A DNA stretch of 39,770 nucleotides from Candidatus Uhrbacteria bacterium CG22_combo_CG10-13_8_21_14_all_47_17 (GCA_002786495.1 PCSZ01000076.1:28047-67816); one strand, 5' to 3'; positions 1 to 9,100 are shown, numbered from the stretch's first letter. Numbers and translations: made by a program. The notes: a model not told the origin generated them from the sequence alone.

Positions 1-287
1 TGGACGTCATGCTCGGCCAAATTTGGAAACTGGTAAAAGAACAGAAAGGCACGCTTATTGTTACCGCGGATCATGGAAATGCCGAGGAATTAAAAACGTC
101 CTACGGCGGGAAAGACACCGAACATAATCCAAACCCAGTCCCCTTTCTTATAGCCGGCGCAGGCACAAGAGGGAAAAAAGCTGTAAACGGAAGTTTGATT
201 GATATTGCTCCAACGATTCTCAATCTTTTTGAAATTCCGCCGCCAAAAATCATGACAGGAAAAAATCTTCTTAAAAAACGAACTTAA
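1..287 (+). CDS. gpmI: 2,3-bisphosphoglycerate-independent phosphoglycerate mutase, C-terminal part (truncated by window start)
   Basis: TADHGNAEE...TEHNPNPVPFLIAG and IDIAPTILNL motifs typical of the iPGM C-terminus. Confidence 0.9.
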   Translation, partial: DVMLGQIWKLVKEQKGTLIVTADHGNAEELKTSYGGKDTEHNPNPVPFLIAGAGTRGKKAVNGSLIDIAPTILNLFEIPPPKIMTGKNLLKKRT

Positions 288-505
288 AAAGTCGGATTCT
301 CCAGATAGTCATCGTACAGCTGCCAGAACTCATCTTCCACATTTTGAAAATCATACGGACCGTCGGGAGTCCCGGCGAGACAGGCTTCACACGTAGAGAA
401 TGTTTCTCCTTCAAAAAATTCCGTCACAAAACCACAGGGAACACAAATATACATTCCCGTTTTTAAGATCGGATCTCCAATCTTAAAAAGCCGAGTTTTT
501 GTCAT
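284..505 (-). CDS. small zinc-ribbon-like hypothetical protein
   Basis: 73 aa ORF with paired CxxC motifs (CVPC...CEAC); overlaps the gpmI stop by 4 nt. Confidence 0.6.
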   Translation of the reverse strand: MTKTRLFKIGDPILKTGMYICVPCGFVTEFFEGETFSTCEACLAGTPDGPYDFQNVEDEFWQLYDDYLENPTF

Positions 506-1170
506 TAAGCCAAATGATGAAGCGCGATCGCAAGCGCGTTCGCTACATTGAGCGAATCAAGCAGCGCCGCATGCCCAATATGAACCGAGGGAGCATCCAC
601 TGACAATTGAATTCCACTTCCTTCCGATCCGGCAATGAGAACCAAAGGCTTTTCCATATCAGCCTGTCCAAGCAGTTTGCTTCCCTCCCGTTTCTCCAAG
701 CGATACACCGGACGATTTAATTTTGAAATAAAGGCTTCCGCATCTTCGCGCGCGACTTTCATCCAAGGCACAAGAAAAATTGCCCCCGCCGATGAACGAA
801 TGACTTTTGGACTCGTTACGTCCGCGGCTTCAACGAGAACCAAGCTTGCCTTGAATCCAAGACATAAACGCAAAATCGTTCCAACATTTCCTGGATCTTG
901 CACACCATCCAAAACAACGATGACTTCCTTCGCTTGAAGATCTTTTTCAGACCATTCGGGAGTATGTACAACTGCCGCTTCCAATTGCGGAGTCACCGTG
1001 GTCACAAGACTGGGAAAAGCGAAGGTATCTTCCTCCGTAAATCGAAAATCGACGAGTTCCCCCGCCATATCAATCACCTTCTTCCCCTCCACCAAACAAA
1101 GCCCGTTCGTTTCACGGCCTTTCTTCGATTGTAAGGACTTTATGAGTTTTTCTTGGGCTCTTGTTAACAT
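505..1170 (-). CDS. TrmH/SpoU family RNA 2'-O-methyltransferase
   Basis: VVLDGVQDPGNVGTILR, IAGSEGSGI and SLNVANALAIALH SPOUT motifs. Confidence 0.9.
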   Translation of the reverse strand: MLTRAQEKLIKSLQSKKGRETNGLCLVEGKKVIDMAGELVDFRFTEEDTFAFPSLVTTVTPQLEAAVVHTPEWSEKDLQAKEVIVVLDGVQDPGNVGTILRLCLGFKASLVLVEAADVTSPKVIRSSAGAIFLVPWMKVAREDAEAFISKLNRPVYRLEKREGSKLLGQADMEKPLVLIAGSEGSGIQLSVDAPSVHIGHAALLDSLNVANALAIALHHLA

Positions 1171-1255
1171 GAAAACAGTCTAGCAGAGAAAGGCTAAATA
1201 CCATAATAGACGGCAAAATCTACCCAAATCAGCTATTGCTCATGATTAAAAATTA

Positions 1256-1927
1256 TTAAGTTTTAACTGTATAGCGACACTTCGGATAGTTAGAGCAACC
1301 TAAGAATTTACCAAATTTGCCAGACCGCTCCACTAAATTACCTCCGCATTTAGGACATTTTGAAGGTGCCGCATTACTAACAGATCGCCGCTTCTTAGTA
1401 TCCTTTTCAGCCATTCGTATATAACGAACTAATTCAAATCCATCAATTAATTCGATAGGCTTATCTTCAGCAAATTTTTCTGCCTCCAACGTGAATTTAT
1501 TCGTCGTTATAAAATAGCCCTTTCCATTTGCCACACGATCAGCGAGAGCACCATAAAAATCTCGGACAGCACCAACGGGCACCTTTGAAGTAATAAACTT
1601 TTTACACTGAATGTAATTCTTTTTCCCATCCTTTTCTGCAATGACATCAATACCGCCATCATGGGACCTGCCGACTGCCATAGCAGTATATCCTAGCCGT
1701 GAAAACAAAGTAGCTACATAGCTTTCAAACTCTGCTGGTTTCATACCGCGCAACCACTGTAAAAGATCTCTGTCAGATCGCCATTCTTCTCCCGCAGCAA
1801 AACGCCTACGCTTACGCCAAATTTCGAATGAAATGGACAAGGCACCCCCGAGAATAGCGACTCCCAAAATAGACCCAAATAGAAGAAGGACAGTAGGCCC
1901 CGCTATTTTTACAATATCAAGTTCCAT
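1256..1927 (-). CDS. Mrr-like restriction endonuclease with N-terminal TM segment and C-terminal topoisomerase-type C4 zinc finger
   Basis: FESYVATLFSRLGY...HDGGIDVIAEKDGKKNYIQCKK (PD-(D/E)xK, Mrr_cat type); CPKCGGNLVERSGKFGKFLGCSNYPKC zinc finger; hydrophobic N-terminus. Confidence 0.85.
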   Translation of the reverse strand: MELDIVKIAGPTVLLLFGSILGVAILGGALSISFEIWRKRRRFAAGEEWRSDRDLLQWLRGMKPAEFESYVATLFSRLGYTAMAVGRSHDGGIDVIAEKDGKKNYIQCKKFITSKVPVGAVRDFYGALADRVANGKGYFITTNKFTLEAEKFAEDKPIELIDGFELVRYIRMAEKDTKKRRSVSNAAPSKCPKCGGNLVERSGKFGKFLGCSNYPKCRYTVKT

Positions 1928-2082
1928 AATAATACAAGGCTATTAAAAACTTAGAGATGCAGTCAGTTTAGAAAAAAAATGATGAATACTCTACAGATCA
2001 CAAAACCAGCTGCTTTAGAACGGATAGTTTTTTATAGCTATATGTAAGAGGAAACAATCGCAGAGTATGCGCGTCGTTACAT

Positions 2083-2499
2083 CTATTTAAAATACGTAAT
2101 GACATAGAACAACAGTCCGGACAGAACCACTAAAAGCCAAAGTACGATGAAGGTGCCGGTAAGTGCTCGATGCGCGCGAAAATAATTAATGCCTTTTCGA
2201 TAGTGCCTCCAAGCAACAATCATAAAAACAAAAAGCCCCACGAACATAACCAGAGACAAAATCCCATGGAAAGCCGCCAAGCCTATTTCAAATGCCGTGT
2301 CATCCGCTATGGATCCATGCGTTGCCGAGCGGAAAACCATGTAGCTGATATTGAACAGCGTTTCATAAAGCAATGTAATCCCAACAAGAAGGCTGGGAAA
2401 TCGATTTCGCGCGTAACCGGAATAAAACGCGTAGAGAACAGCCAAAGTAACAAGAATCTCCGTGAAGAGCGTAAACGTACTGAAAAGAGGTGCATTCAT
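2083..2499 (-). CDS. hypothetical membrane protein (about 4 TM segments)
   Basis: hydrophobic 138 aa ORF; antisense ORFs are not protein-like. Confidence 0.5.
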   Translation of the reverse strand: MNAPLFSTFTLFTEILVTLAVLYAFYSGYARNRFPSLLVGITLLYETLFNISYMVFRSATHGSIADDTAFEIGLAAFHGILSLVMFVGLFVFMIVAWRHYRKGINYFRAHRALTGTFIVLWLLVVLSGLLFYVITYFK

Positions 2500-2601
2500 A
2501 GGAACTTTCTAGTTTTAAAACAGAAGATACAAGCTTAGCACAAAGAGAAAGATGGCGCTCAAAATGAAATAAAAACACGTCTTATCAGCTCGAAGACAGA
2601 A

Positions 2602-4264
2602 CTACATTTTGGTATCTAGATGTTTGAGCGCGTAATCCAATGATGCGTGGACTTTCTTTCCCGGATTGAAGATATTTTCAGGATCAAAAATATTTTTTGT
2701 TTGCTCAAACAGCGCGTAAATCTTTTCACCGTACATTTTTTTCCAAAAAGGGACTACGGATCAGTCCGTCATTATGCTCGCCGGTGATAGATCCGTGATA
2801 AGACAGAACGAGATCATAGACTTTCTCGGAAAGATCTTTAATGATTTTTTTTCGTACCCGGTTTGGACAAGTCCATGAGTGGAATGATGTGAAAATTTCC
2901 ATCGCCAACATGGCCCGCCACCGTAAATAATAAATGTGTTGAATCAAGAATCTTGTACAACTTTGGCAAAAACGATGGGAGATGTTCCGGCCGAACGACA
3001 AAATCATCGATAAACGGTGCTGTTCGCATGCCGTGCATGTGATGCCTGAGCAAACTAAAACTTTCGCGCCTGATGACCCAGTATTTTTCGCCTTCCTTTT
3101 GCGATTTCATGACTTTCGTTTTGACATGAAACGCCTTTAAACTCTTCTCTGCTTCTTTGGCCGCTTGTTCCGCTTCCTCCGGCGTATCACCGGTAAACTG
3201 CGCGAGAAGAACGAGTTTCGGAACTCCACCGGTTAAAATCATCCAAAACTCCGGAAGAAATTCAAAGGCTATTTTTATCAATCCCATTTTCAATCGTTTG
3301 GCGATATCAGGCAAAAAGCGAAGCGCGACCTTAAAAGTATGGTCATCATAAGACTCAAAACTTTCAGGATGAAATTTCAAAACATGATTGGCAACCTTTG
3401 CCACATCCGGAATCTTACGCAACATGATAACCAGCAAGCGTGAGTGCGGTTTTGGCTTAACCAATCCGAGCGTTGCTTCCGTAATCACGCCAAGCGTTCC
3501 CTACGAACCAACAATAAGCTTCGTCAAATCAAAGACACCTGTTTTCCGATCATACACATTCCAAAGATAATACCCGGCGGAATTTTTAGAAACATCTGGC
3601 TTTGCCGCCATTATTTCTTCATAATGTCCGTCAATCAAATCACATCTTTCGATAAATATCCCCTTCGGCATCCTGCTGCGCCATTTTCAGCTTCAATTCG
3701 GCTGGAGGAAGCGGCGCGAATGTACATTCACTTCCATCATGAATAACCATTTTAATCTGCCGAACATAGCGTTCCGTTTTTCCATAGACCAAGGTTTTTT
3801 CCCCCGCCCGAGTTGTTCGCAACCATACCGCCAACCGTACAAATCTCGCGCGAGGCCGGATAGCACGGTAACAAAAGTCCATGTGCAAGCGTATCTTTTT
3901 CAAAATACCGATAGTAAACACCGGGTTCGCTCACAGCAAAATCCTTTCCCACCTTTTTCAAATGATGAAAGTACTTAATCATGGATAAAACGACGGATGC
4001 CGTCAACGGACCTCCGGACATATCGGTTCACGCGCTGCGCGCCGTTATGGAGATATCCAAACCGTCTTTTTTCTGTTGCGTAACAAAGTTAACGAGCGCG
4101 CGAATATCCTTCACGTCTTTCGGAAAAAGAACCATTTCCGGACAGACCTGAAAGAAACTCGCGTCACGGCTATAGGTTGTGAGCGTCGCTTTATCATCGG
4201 CGATATCCCCTTTGAAAAAAGCCTTAATTTTCCCTTCCAATGCCTTGTAAACGGATGATGTCAT
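2602..4264 (-). pseudogene. FAD-linked oxidase / GlcD-like dehydrogenase, multiply interrupted
   Basis: Fragments in several frames assemble into one protein: MTSSVYKALEG...SITARSA-*-TDMSGGPL...VANNSGGGK / TLVYGKTERYV...DIYRK / CDLIDGHYEE...LIVGS-*-GTLGVITEATLG...MDLSKPGTKK / IIKDLSEKVYDLVLSYHGSITGEHNDG...FLEK / MYGEKIYALFEQTKNIFDPENIFNPGKKV. Two in-frame stops (4028-4030, 3501-3503) and four frameshifts. Confidence 0.88.
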
Positions 4265-4337
4265 GGCACTATGATAGATGGTACGCCTACAGAGTTCAAA
4301 TACGATTGGGAGCGTTTGAATCAACGAGACTCATGCT

Positions 4338-4811
4338 CTAATTTAGAGCCCAGAGTGCATAGTTTAAGTACATCGCGAAGCTCACCCAAGCGATATATGG
4401 AACGAGAAGCCAAGCGGCTGTTTTGGATATTTTATAAAAGAAAATGATTGCAGCAAGAATGGCGAGCCAAAGAACAATAATCTCTATGAGCGCACCACCA
4501 ATATTGTGCTGAGAGAAAAAGATTATGGACCACAAAGTATTGAGTATAAGCTGCGCAAAGAAAAACCGATAAGCCATGTTCTTTTTTATCGTTGTCTGGT
4601 TCTTCCAGATCAAGAACAAAGCAACGCCCATCATAGCGAACAGAGTCGTCCAAACGGGTGCGAATACCCATGCCGGAGGATTAAGAGCCGGCTTTACTAG
4701 CGTCGAATACCAACCGGCGATGGATGGCGCTGTAAACAGCGAACCGATAATGCCCGCAAGTTCGGATACAACGATGGCGATGATGAGTTTAAACGTATTA
4801 TTTATTTTCAT
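4338..4811 (-). CDS. tspO: TspO/MBR family tryptophan-rich sensory protein
   Basis: WYSTLVKPALNPPAWVFAPVWTTLFAMMGVALFLIW and LNTLWSIIFF motifs; start at MKINNTF. Confidence 0.88.
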   Translation of the reverse strand: MKINNTFKLIIAIVVSELAGIIGSLFTAPSIAGWYSTLVKPALNPPAWVFAPVWTTLFAMMGVALFLIWKNQTTIKKNMAYRFFFAQLILNTLWSIIFFSQHNIGGALIEIIVLWLAILAAIIFFYKISKTAAWLLVPYIAWVSFAMYLNYALWALN

Positions 4812-4871
4812 AATTGAATTACTCGCTAGTTTACTTTTCTTTACGTGAAACAACAAACCATAAAAAATTCG

Positions 4872-4913
4872 CTACTCAACCGTTACCGACTTGGCAAGAT
4901 TTCTTGGTTTGTC
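4872..4913 (-). pseudogene. glmS: orphan 3' terminal fragment of glmS (13 codons plus stop)
   Basis: Reverse-complement reading gives D-K-P-R-N-L-A-K-S-V-T-V-E-stop, identical to the canonical GlmS C-terminus; upstream sequence is the 3' end of a histidine kinase rather than glmS. Confidence 0.82.
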
Positions 4914-4924
4914 AATATAGAAGA

Positions 4925-6358
4925 TTATTTTATAGGAAGCTCAACACGAAAGGCGCTCCCCTTTCCCTTCTTACTCTCAACAGTAAGTTTTCCCCCATGT
5001 TTTTCGACAATGCTTTTCGCGATTGCAAGTCCAAGCCCCGTGCCTACTTCGCCCTTAACTTCAAACCTTGCAAAAGGCTGAAATAGTTTTTTCATATCGG
5101 TCGCCGCGATGCCCTTACCACTATCCTTTACTTCGATGCGCACAAGCTTTTTTTCCTTGTTATAGTCTGTACTAACATCGACTTTTCCTTTTTCGGTATA
5201 TTTTATCGCATTTGATATCAAGTTTCTCACTACCTCTTGCATTCGTTGCTGATCGCAGTTTACCTTGGGGAGTTGTGTAATGAATTTAACTTTCAATTCA
5301 AGATCTTTTGCTGCCGCTTCTGATGCGAATTCTTTCACGACCCCGCTTACTAACTTCTTAATATCAGTCGGCGTTTTATCGATTGTGAATTCATCTGAAG
5401 TAAACAGAGACAAATCAAGCAACTCGCTGACCATGTGTACAAGCCTCTCGGTGGAAACAGCCATCATTTCAAGCAGTTCTTTATCTTGTTTTGATTTTCG
5501 GCCTCCGCTCAGCAATTCAATATCATATTTAAGGCTTGTAAGCGGTGAGCGAAGCTCATGAACCATCATCGCAATAAAACGCTTTCTCTCTTCCATTCGA
5601 CGCCTTACTTCCCTTTCCAGATCTTCATTTCGAATTTCCAATGCTTCCTGTATCTGTCGTGCCTCGCGGGAATAAATAGTCACGCCGATCATACCAAATA
5701 AGAGGGATAGTAAAAGAGTAAAGACACTTGAGGTAATGAGGCGATCTCTAAGTAGAGCATTTTGTAACAAGAAACGCGACGCCGGAAAATCCACACCGAC
5801 TATGCCTATTACTGTCCCTTTTTCATCATATATTGGCGCATAGCCCGAAATCCAACTCCCCCAAAAATCCGATGTGATTTTTTTATCCGCCGTGGGCCCG
5901 TTTACGCTCTTCGGAAGTTCCTGACAACAAGAAACATCATACGTCTCTCCAATAGCCGCGCTTGCTTCGCTTGGATCTATGACCCCGTTCCCATTTGTAT
6001 CTTCCTCCTGGCTGGCATCAACAACAAATTCCCATGTCCCATCCGCCCGCGGTCGCACCGTGTAGACATACGTAAGATCAGGTGTAGATTCCGCTATAAG
6101 ATTCAGGTCATTAAAGATGCGCTTATAGATCTCAGAATTTTTTTGCGCCGGATCTTTTAAGGTTTCCATTCCAGAAAAATCAACACGACCTGCAATAGTT
6201 TTGGCTGAAGTACTTACTTCATCTCGAACTTCAGTAAAAATATGGTCTGAAAATCGTATATAAAATGTATATGCAAAAACAAATGTAACAATGATTACAA
6301 GAAAGACATATGTGAGAACAAATTTGAGGACAATGTGCAGTCTCCACGTTTTGGCCAT
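4925..6358 (-). CDS. membrane-bound sensor histidine kinase
   Basis: two TM segments flanking an extracytoplasmic domain; HELRSPL H-box, N-box NLISNAIKYTEKG, G-boxes DSGKGI and GTGLGLAIAK. Confidence 0.93.
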   Translation of the reverse strand: MAKTWRLHIVLKFVLTYVFLVIIVTFVFAYTFYIRFSDHIFTEVRDEVSTSAKTIAGRVDFSGMETLKDPAQKNSEIYKRIFNDLNLIAESTPDLTYVYTVRPRADGTWEFVVDASQEEDTNGNGVIDPSEASAAIGETYDVSCCQELPKSVNGPTADKKITSDFWGSWISGYAPIYDEKGTVIGIVGVDFPASRFLLQNALLRDRLITSSVFTLLLSLLFGMIGVTIYSREARQIQEALEIRNEDLEREVRRRMEERKRFIAMMVHELRSPLTSLKYDIELLSGGRKSKQDKELLEMMAVSTERLVHMVSELLDLSLFTSDEFTIDKTPTDIKKLVSGVVKEFASEAAAKDLELKVKFITQLPKVNCDQQRMQEVVRNLISNAIKYTEKGKVDVSTDYNKEKKLVRIEVKDSGKGIAATDMKKLFQPFARFEVKGEVGTGLGLAIAKSIVEKHGGKLTVESKKGKGSAFRVELPIK

Positions 6359-6477
6359 AAGTATTACAGGATAGACTGTAGCATGTTTTTGGATTTATTT
6401 TAAATATTTTTACTGGACAGCCTCTTACTCCTTTTGCTGAAAGCAGAATATTTTTTTATCAGTATGGCGCTCAAAAC

Positions 6478-6508
6478 AAGAACGACCAGCCTTACAGCTG
6501 ATCGTTCT
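6478..6508 (-). terminator. putative intrinsic terminator downstream of tRNA-Asn
   Basis: GAACGATCAGC...GCTGGTCGTTC 11-bp stem (one G-U) followed by TTGTTTT on the minus strand. Confidence 0.6.
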
Positions 6509-6511
6509 ACA

Positions 6512-6586
6512 TGGCTCCGGGGGTGGGGCTCGAACCCACGACCAATTGGTTAACAGCCAACTGCTCTACCACTGAGCTACCCCGGA
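6512..6586 (-). tRNA. tRNA-Asn (GTT), CCA encoded
   Basis: 7-bp acceptor TCCGGGG/CCCCGGA, anticodon loop CTGTTAA, T-loop GGTTCGAGCC, 3' GCCA. Confidence 0.95.
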
Positions 6587-6690
6587 ACGACGTATTCCTC
6601 AAGGAAATCCCCTCGGAATGCTCGCTCAGACTACCCGTTTTTTTAAAAATTGACAAGCCAGTGTCAAGTATCCGCTTTGAGACTTATTTC

Positions 6691-8544
6691 CTATGCTTTT
6701 AACCGATCTACCAGCGCACGCACTTCTGCGTGAATACTGGGATAGCCGCGCTCAAGACGCGCTTGTTCAATAAGGATTAGCTCTCCAATCAAGTCGATTG
6801 TTAGGCGTGTATGAACAGGGCTCGGTTGATTATCGATTTCCGTTTGACTCACAAGACCAAGTTCTATCATTTCTTCGATTTCCTCTTCCTCATCTTCTTT
6901 TGCCCGCTTCGGCAAAGCAAAGGAAACCAAGAATCCCAACATGGTAAAGCCGGCGCCAAAAGCCATAGCAGCGCGGTTTGCTTCAACCGTGGACTCGGCT
7001 GCAATATGCGCGATTTCTTCTCGTATCACGACGGGAATTTCATTACCCTGTTGTTTTTCATTTCCAAATTCAACTTCAGAAACATTGTCGGAAAATTGCT
7101 GTGTAAGCACTGGCTTCATCGCTTCCGGAAGAATTTGGCTATTTGTCACGCCGGTAGCGAGACTTGTGGAAAGCACGGAGATCAAAATACTTCCGATAAT
7201 CGCTGAACCAAAAGACGCACCGACTTGGCGCATCGTGCTATTAATACCAGAAGCCTCACCGGCATCTTTGCTAGAGACGGCCGAGAGCGTCATATTGCTG
7301 ATTTGCGACATAACGAGTCCCATACCAATACCGAAGAGCGCGAGGCCAGGAGCGAGCTGCCAAGGACCGCTATCAACCGTAAGCATTTGACGAAGAACGA
7401 GATACGCCGAAGCAGTTACAAGAAGTCCAAGCTGAACAAGGTGTTTTGGTTCGACTTTGCGTCCGAGCATGGCGCTGAGCGGAGAAACAACCAAAAGCAA
7501 AAGCGACATCGGCAAAAGACTCAAGCCGGTATGAAAGGCATCAAGATGGCGAACCGACTGCAAGAATACCGGCACGGAGAAAATAAGACCGGTTTGTCCG
7601 AGCGCCATAACGGACATGGTGAGAATACCGGAAGTGAAGGCGCGGTTTTGAAAGATCTTGAGCGAAATCAGCGGCGTTCTTCCCCTGCCCTCATGATAGA
7701 GTTCCCAACCGATAAACAGCGTCAGAATGAGAAGCCCGAGAACCATCGAAAAAGGAACGACGGAAAGATTCCAAGGCATAGGAAGCGAGAACGTACCAAT
7801 TTCAAAAATCTTTTTCGCCGTCCACCAGCCATAACTTGAAGCTTCAATGACGCTAAAAACAAGCGTAAGCAATCCAAAGGAGGAAAGCAAAACACCAAGC
7901 CAGTCCAAATCCGGACGTTCTTCTGATCGCTTGGATGCGGGAATAATCAATGATCCTATTAGCAAAGCGGAAATGACAATTAAGTTCAGACGAAATCCCC
8001 AACGCCAATCAAATGTCGTTGTAAGATATCCGCCAATAATCGGACCGAGTGCTGCGGCCGCGCCGGCAATGCCTCCCCACACACCAAAGGCAATGGCGCG
8101 ATCGCGGCCGACATAATTTTCAATAAGAAGCGAAGACGTTGCAGGCATCATCAAAGCCGCACCAACACCCTCGACCAAAGATTCGCCGATAATCAACATA
8201 CCAACCGAATGACTCATGGATGCCAAAAAGGAACCGACAGCAAATAAGAAAGCTCCCAGCATGAACATTTTCTTTCGTCCAAAAATATCACCGAAGCGTC
8301 CGCCGGTAACCGTAAGTGCCGCCAATGTCAGCGAGTATGCGCTAATCACCCACTGAATATTCTGAACTGAAGTTTGAAGATCGCGTACAATCGCCGCCAA
8401 AGACACATTCAAGATAGTCGTGTCCAAAATAACGATGGCAAGCGCAAGGCTCAAGACAAGAAGCACGCCCCATTTTCGCAAAGCGGAAACAGGTTCTTCT
8501 TCAACGGTTTCTATAAAATTTTCTACTTGCAAGAAGTTCACCAT
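6691..8544 (-). CDS. DHA2-family (EmrB/QacA-like) MFS drug transporter with C-terminal extension
   Basis: 14-TM-like hydrophobic profile; LDTTILNVSLAAI and GGRFGDIFGRKKMFMLG MFS motifs. Confidence 0.92.
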   Translation of the reverse strand: MVNFLQVENFIETVEEEPVSALRKWGVLLVLSLALAIVILDTTILNVSLAAIVRDLQTSVQNIQWVISAYSLTLAALTVTGGRFGDIFGRKKMFMLGAFLFAVGSFLASMSHSVGMLIIGESLVEGVGAALMMPATSSLLIENYVGRDRAIAFGVWGGIAGAAAALGPIIGGYLTTTFDWRWGFRLNLIVISALLIGSLIIPASKRSEERPDLDWLGVLLSSFGLLTLVFSVIEASSYGWWTAKKIFEIGTFSLPMPWNLSVVPFSMVLGLLILTLFIGWELYHEGRGRTPLISLKIFQNRAFTSGILTMSVMALGQTGLIFSVPVFLQSVRHLDAFHTGLSLLPMSLLLLVVSPLSAMLGRKVEPKHLVQLGLLVTASAYLVLRQMLTVDSGPWQLAPGLALFGIGMGLVMSQISNMTLSAVSSKDAGEASGINSTMRQVGASFGSAIIGSILISVLSTSLATGVTNSQILPEAMKPVLTQQFSDNVSEVEFGNEKQQGNEIPVVIREEIAHIAAESTVEANRAAMAFGAGFTMLGFLVSFALPKRAKEDEEEEIEEMIELGLVSQTEIDNQPSPVHTRLTIDLIGELILIEQARLERGYPSIHAEVRALVDRLKA

Positions 8545-8546
8545 AA

Positions 8547-8981
8547 TTAGGAGTTCTGAAGTTGATTTTTCAATTCGCGCAGGATGGAAAGTAATTGCTT
8601 TTTATCCTTTGATCCAAGTCCGTCAATCACACTCTCAAAGGTGCGCGCCTTTCGGTTTCGCAATTTGCGAAAACTCGTACACCCATGTGGCGTCAGCCGA
8701 AGATACACCATGCGCCGATCGTCTCCTTGCATCTCGCGCAAAATCCATCCGGAAGAAACCAAGCGACGTACAAGCGCAGTCACGGACGCTTTTGCAATAC
8801 CGATTTCTTCGCTCAGCTCGCCCATGCTGACCCGTTTATAATCATAGACAATGCCGATCGCGTGAAACTGAAGCAAGGTAATATCATTCAAATCGCAATG
8901 AATAGCGGCGTGAGAACGACGCATTCCGCGATGAATATCGCCAATCAATTTCATGATTTCCTTATTGGATGATTGAGGCAT
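8547..8981 (-). CDS. MarR-family transcriptional regulator
   Basis: winged-helix core MGELSEEIGIAKASVTALVRRLVSSGWILREMQGDDRRMVYLRLTPHG; start taken at MPQSSNK; 2 nt upstream of the MFS pump gene. Confidence 0.88.
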   Translation of the reverse strand: MPQSSNKEIMKLIGDIHRGMRRSHAAIHCDLNDITLLQFHAIGIVYDYKRVSMGELSEEIGIAKASVTALVRRLVSSGWILREMQGDDRRMVYLRLTPHGCTSFRKLRNRKARTFESVIDGLGSKDKKQLLSILRELKNQLQNS

Positions 8982-8982
8982 A

Positions 8983-9019
8983 ATAGTTAAACACATGAAC
9001 AGTTTAAGGAGCTAACTAT
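8983..9019. promoter_or_regulatory. overlapping inverted repeats upstream of marR-MFS operon (candidate MarR operator)
   Basis: TTAAAC-n9-GTTTAA (8987-8992/9002-9007) and ATAGTTA-n23-TAACTAT (8983-8989/9013-9019). Confidence 0.45.
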
Positions 9020-9073
9020 ATAGAAGAATTGGACGTTTCTGTCAAGAAAAAGGCATTTTCACCCATAACAAAA

Positions 9074-9100
9074 ACTCCCACCGATCGGTGGGAGTTTTTT
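9074..9100. terminator. bidirectional-type intrinsic terminator downstream of rpoD
   Basis: perfect 22-bp palindrome ACTCCCACCGATCGGTGGGAGT flanked by A-run and T-run. Confidence 0.85.

Noticed and set aside
4028-4030. In-frame TGA exactly where Gly is expected, suggesting the TGA=Gly code (SR1/Gracilibacteria)
   Set aside because: TGA clearly ends other genes (e.g. ftsW at 27950-27952, murG, ORFs at 13499 and 18115), and the same oxidase also has TAG and frameshifts; pseudogenisation is the simpler reading.
6511-6702. Plus-strand ORF MAPGVGLEPTTNWLTANCSTTELPRNDV
   Set aside because: Classic spurious translation of an antisense tRNA gene (tRNA-Asn).
7225-7839. 204-aa plus-strand ORF antisense to the MFS pump
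   Set aside because: Highly charged, non-domain-like shadow ORF of a clear transporter gene.
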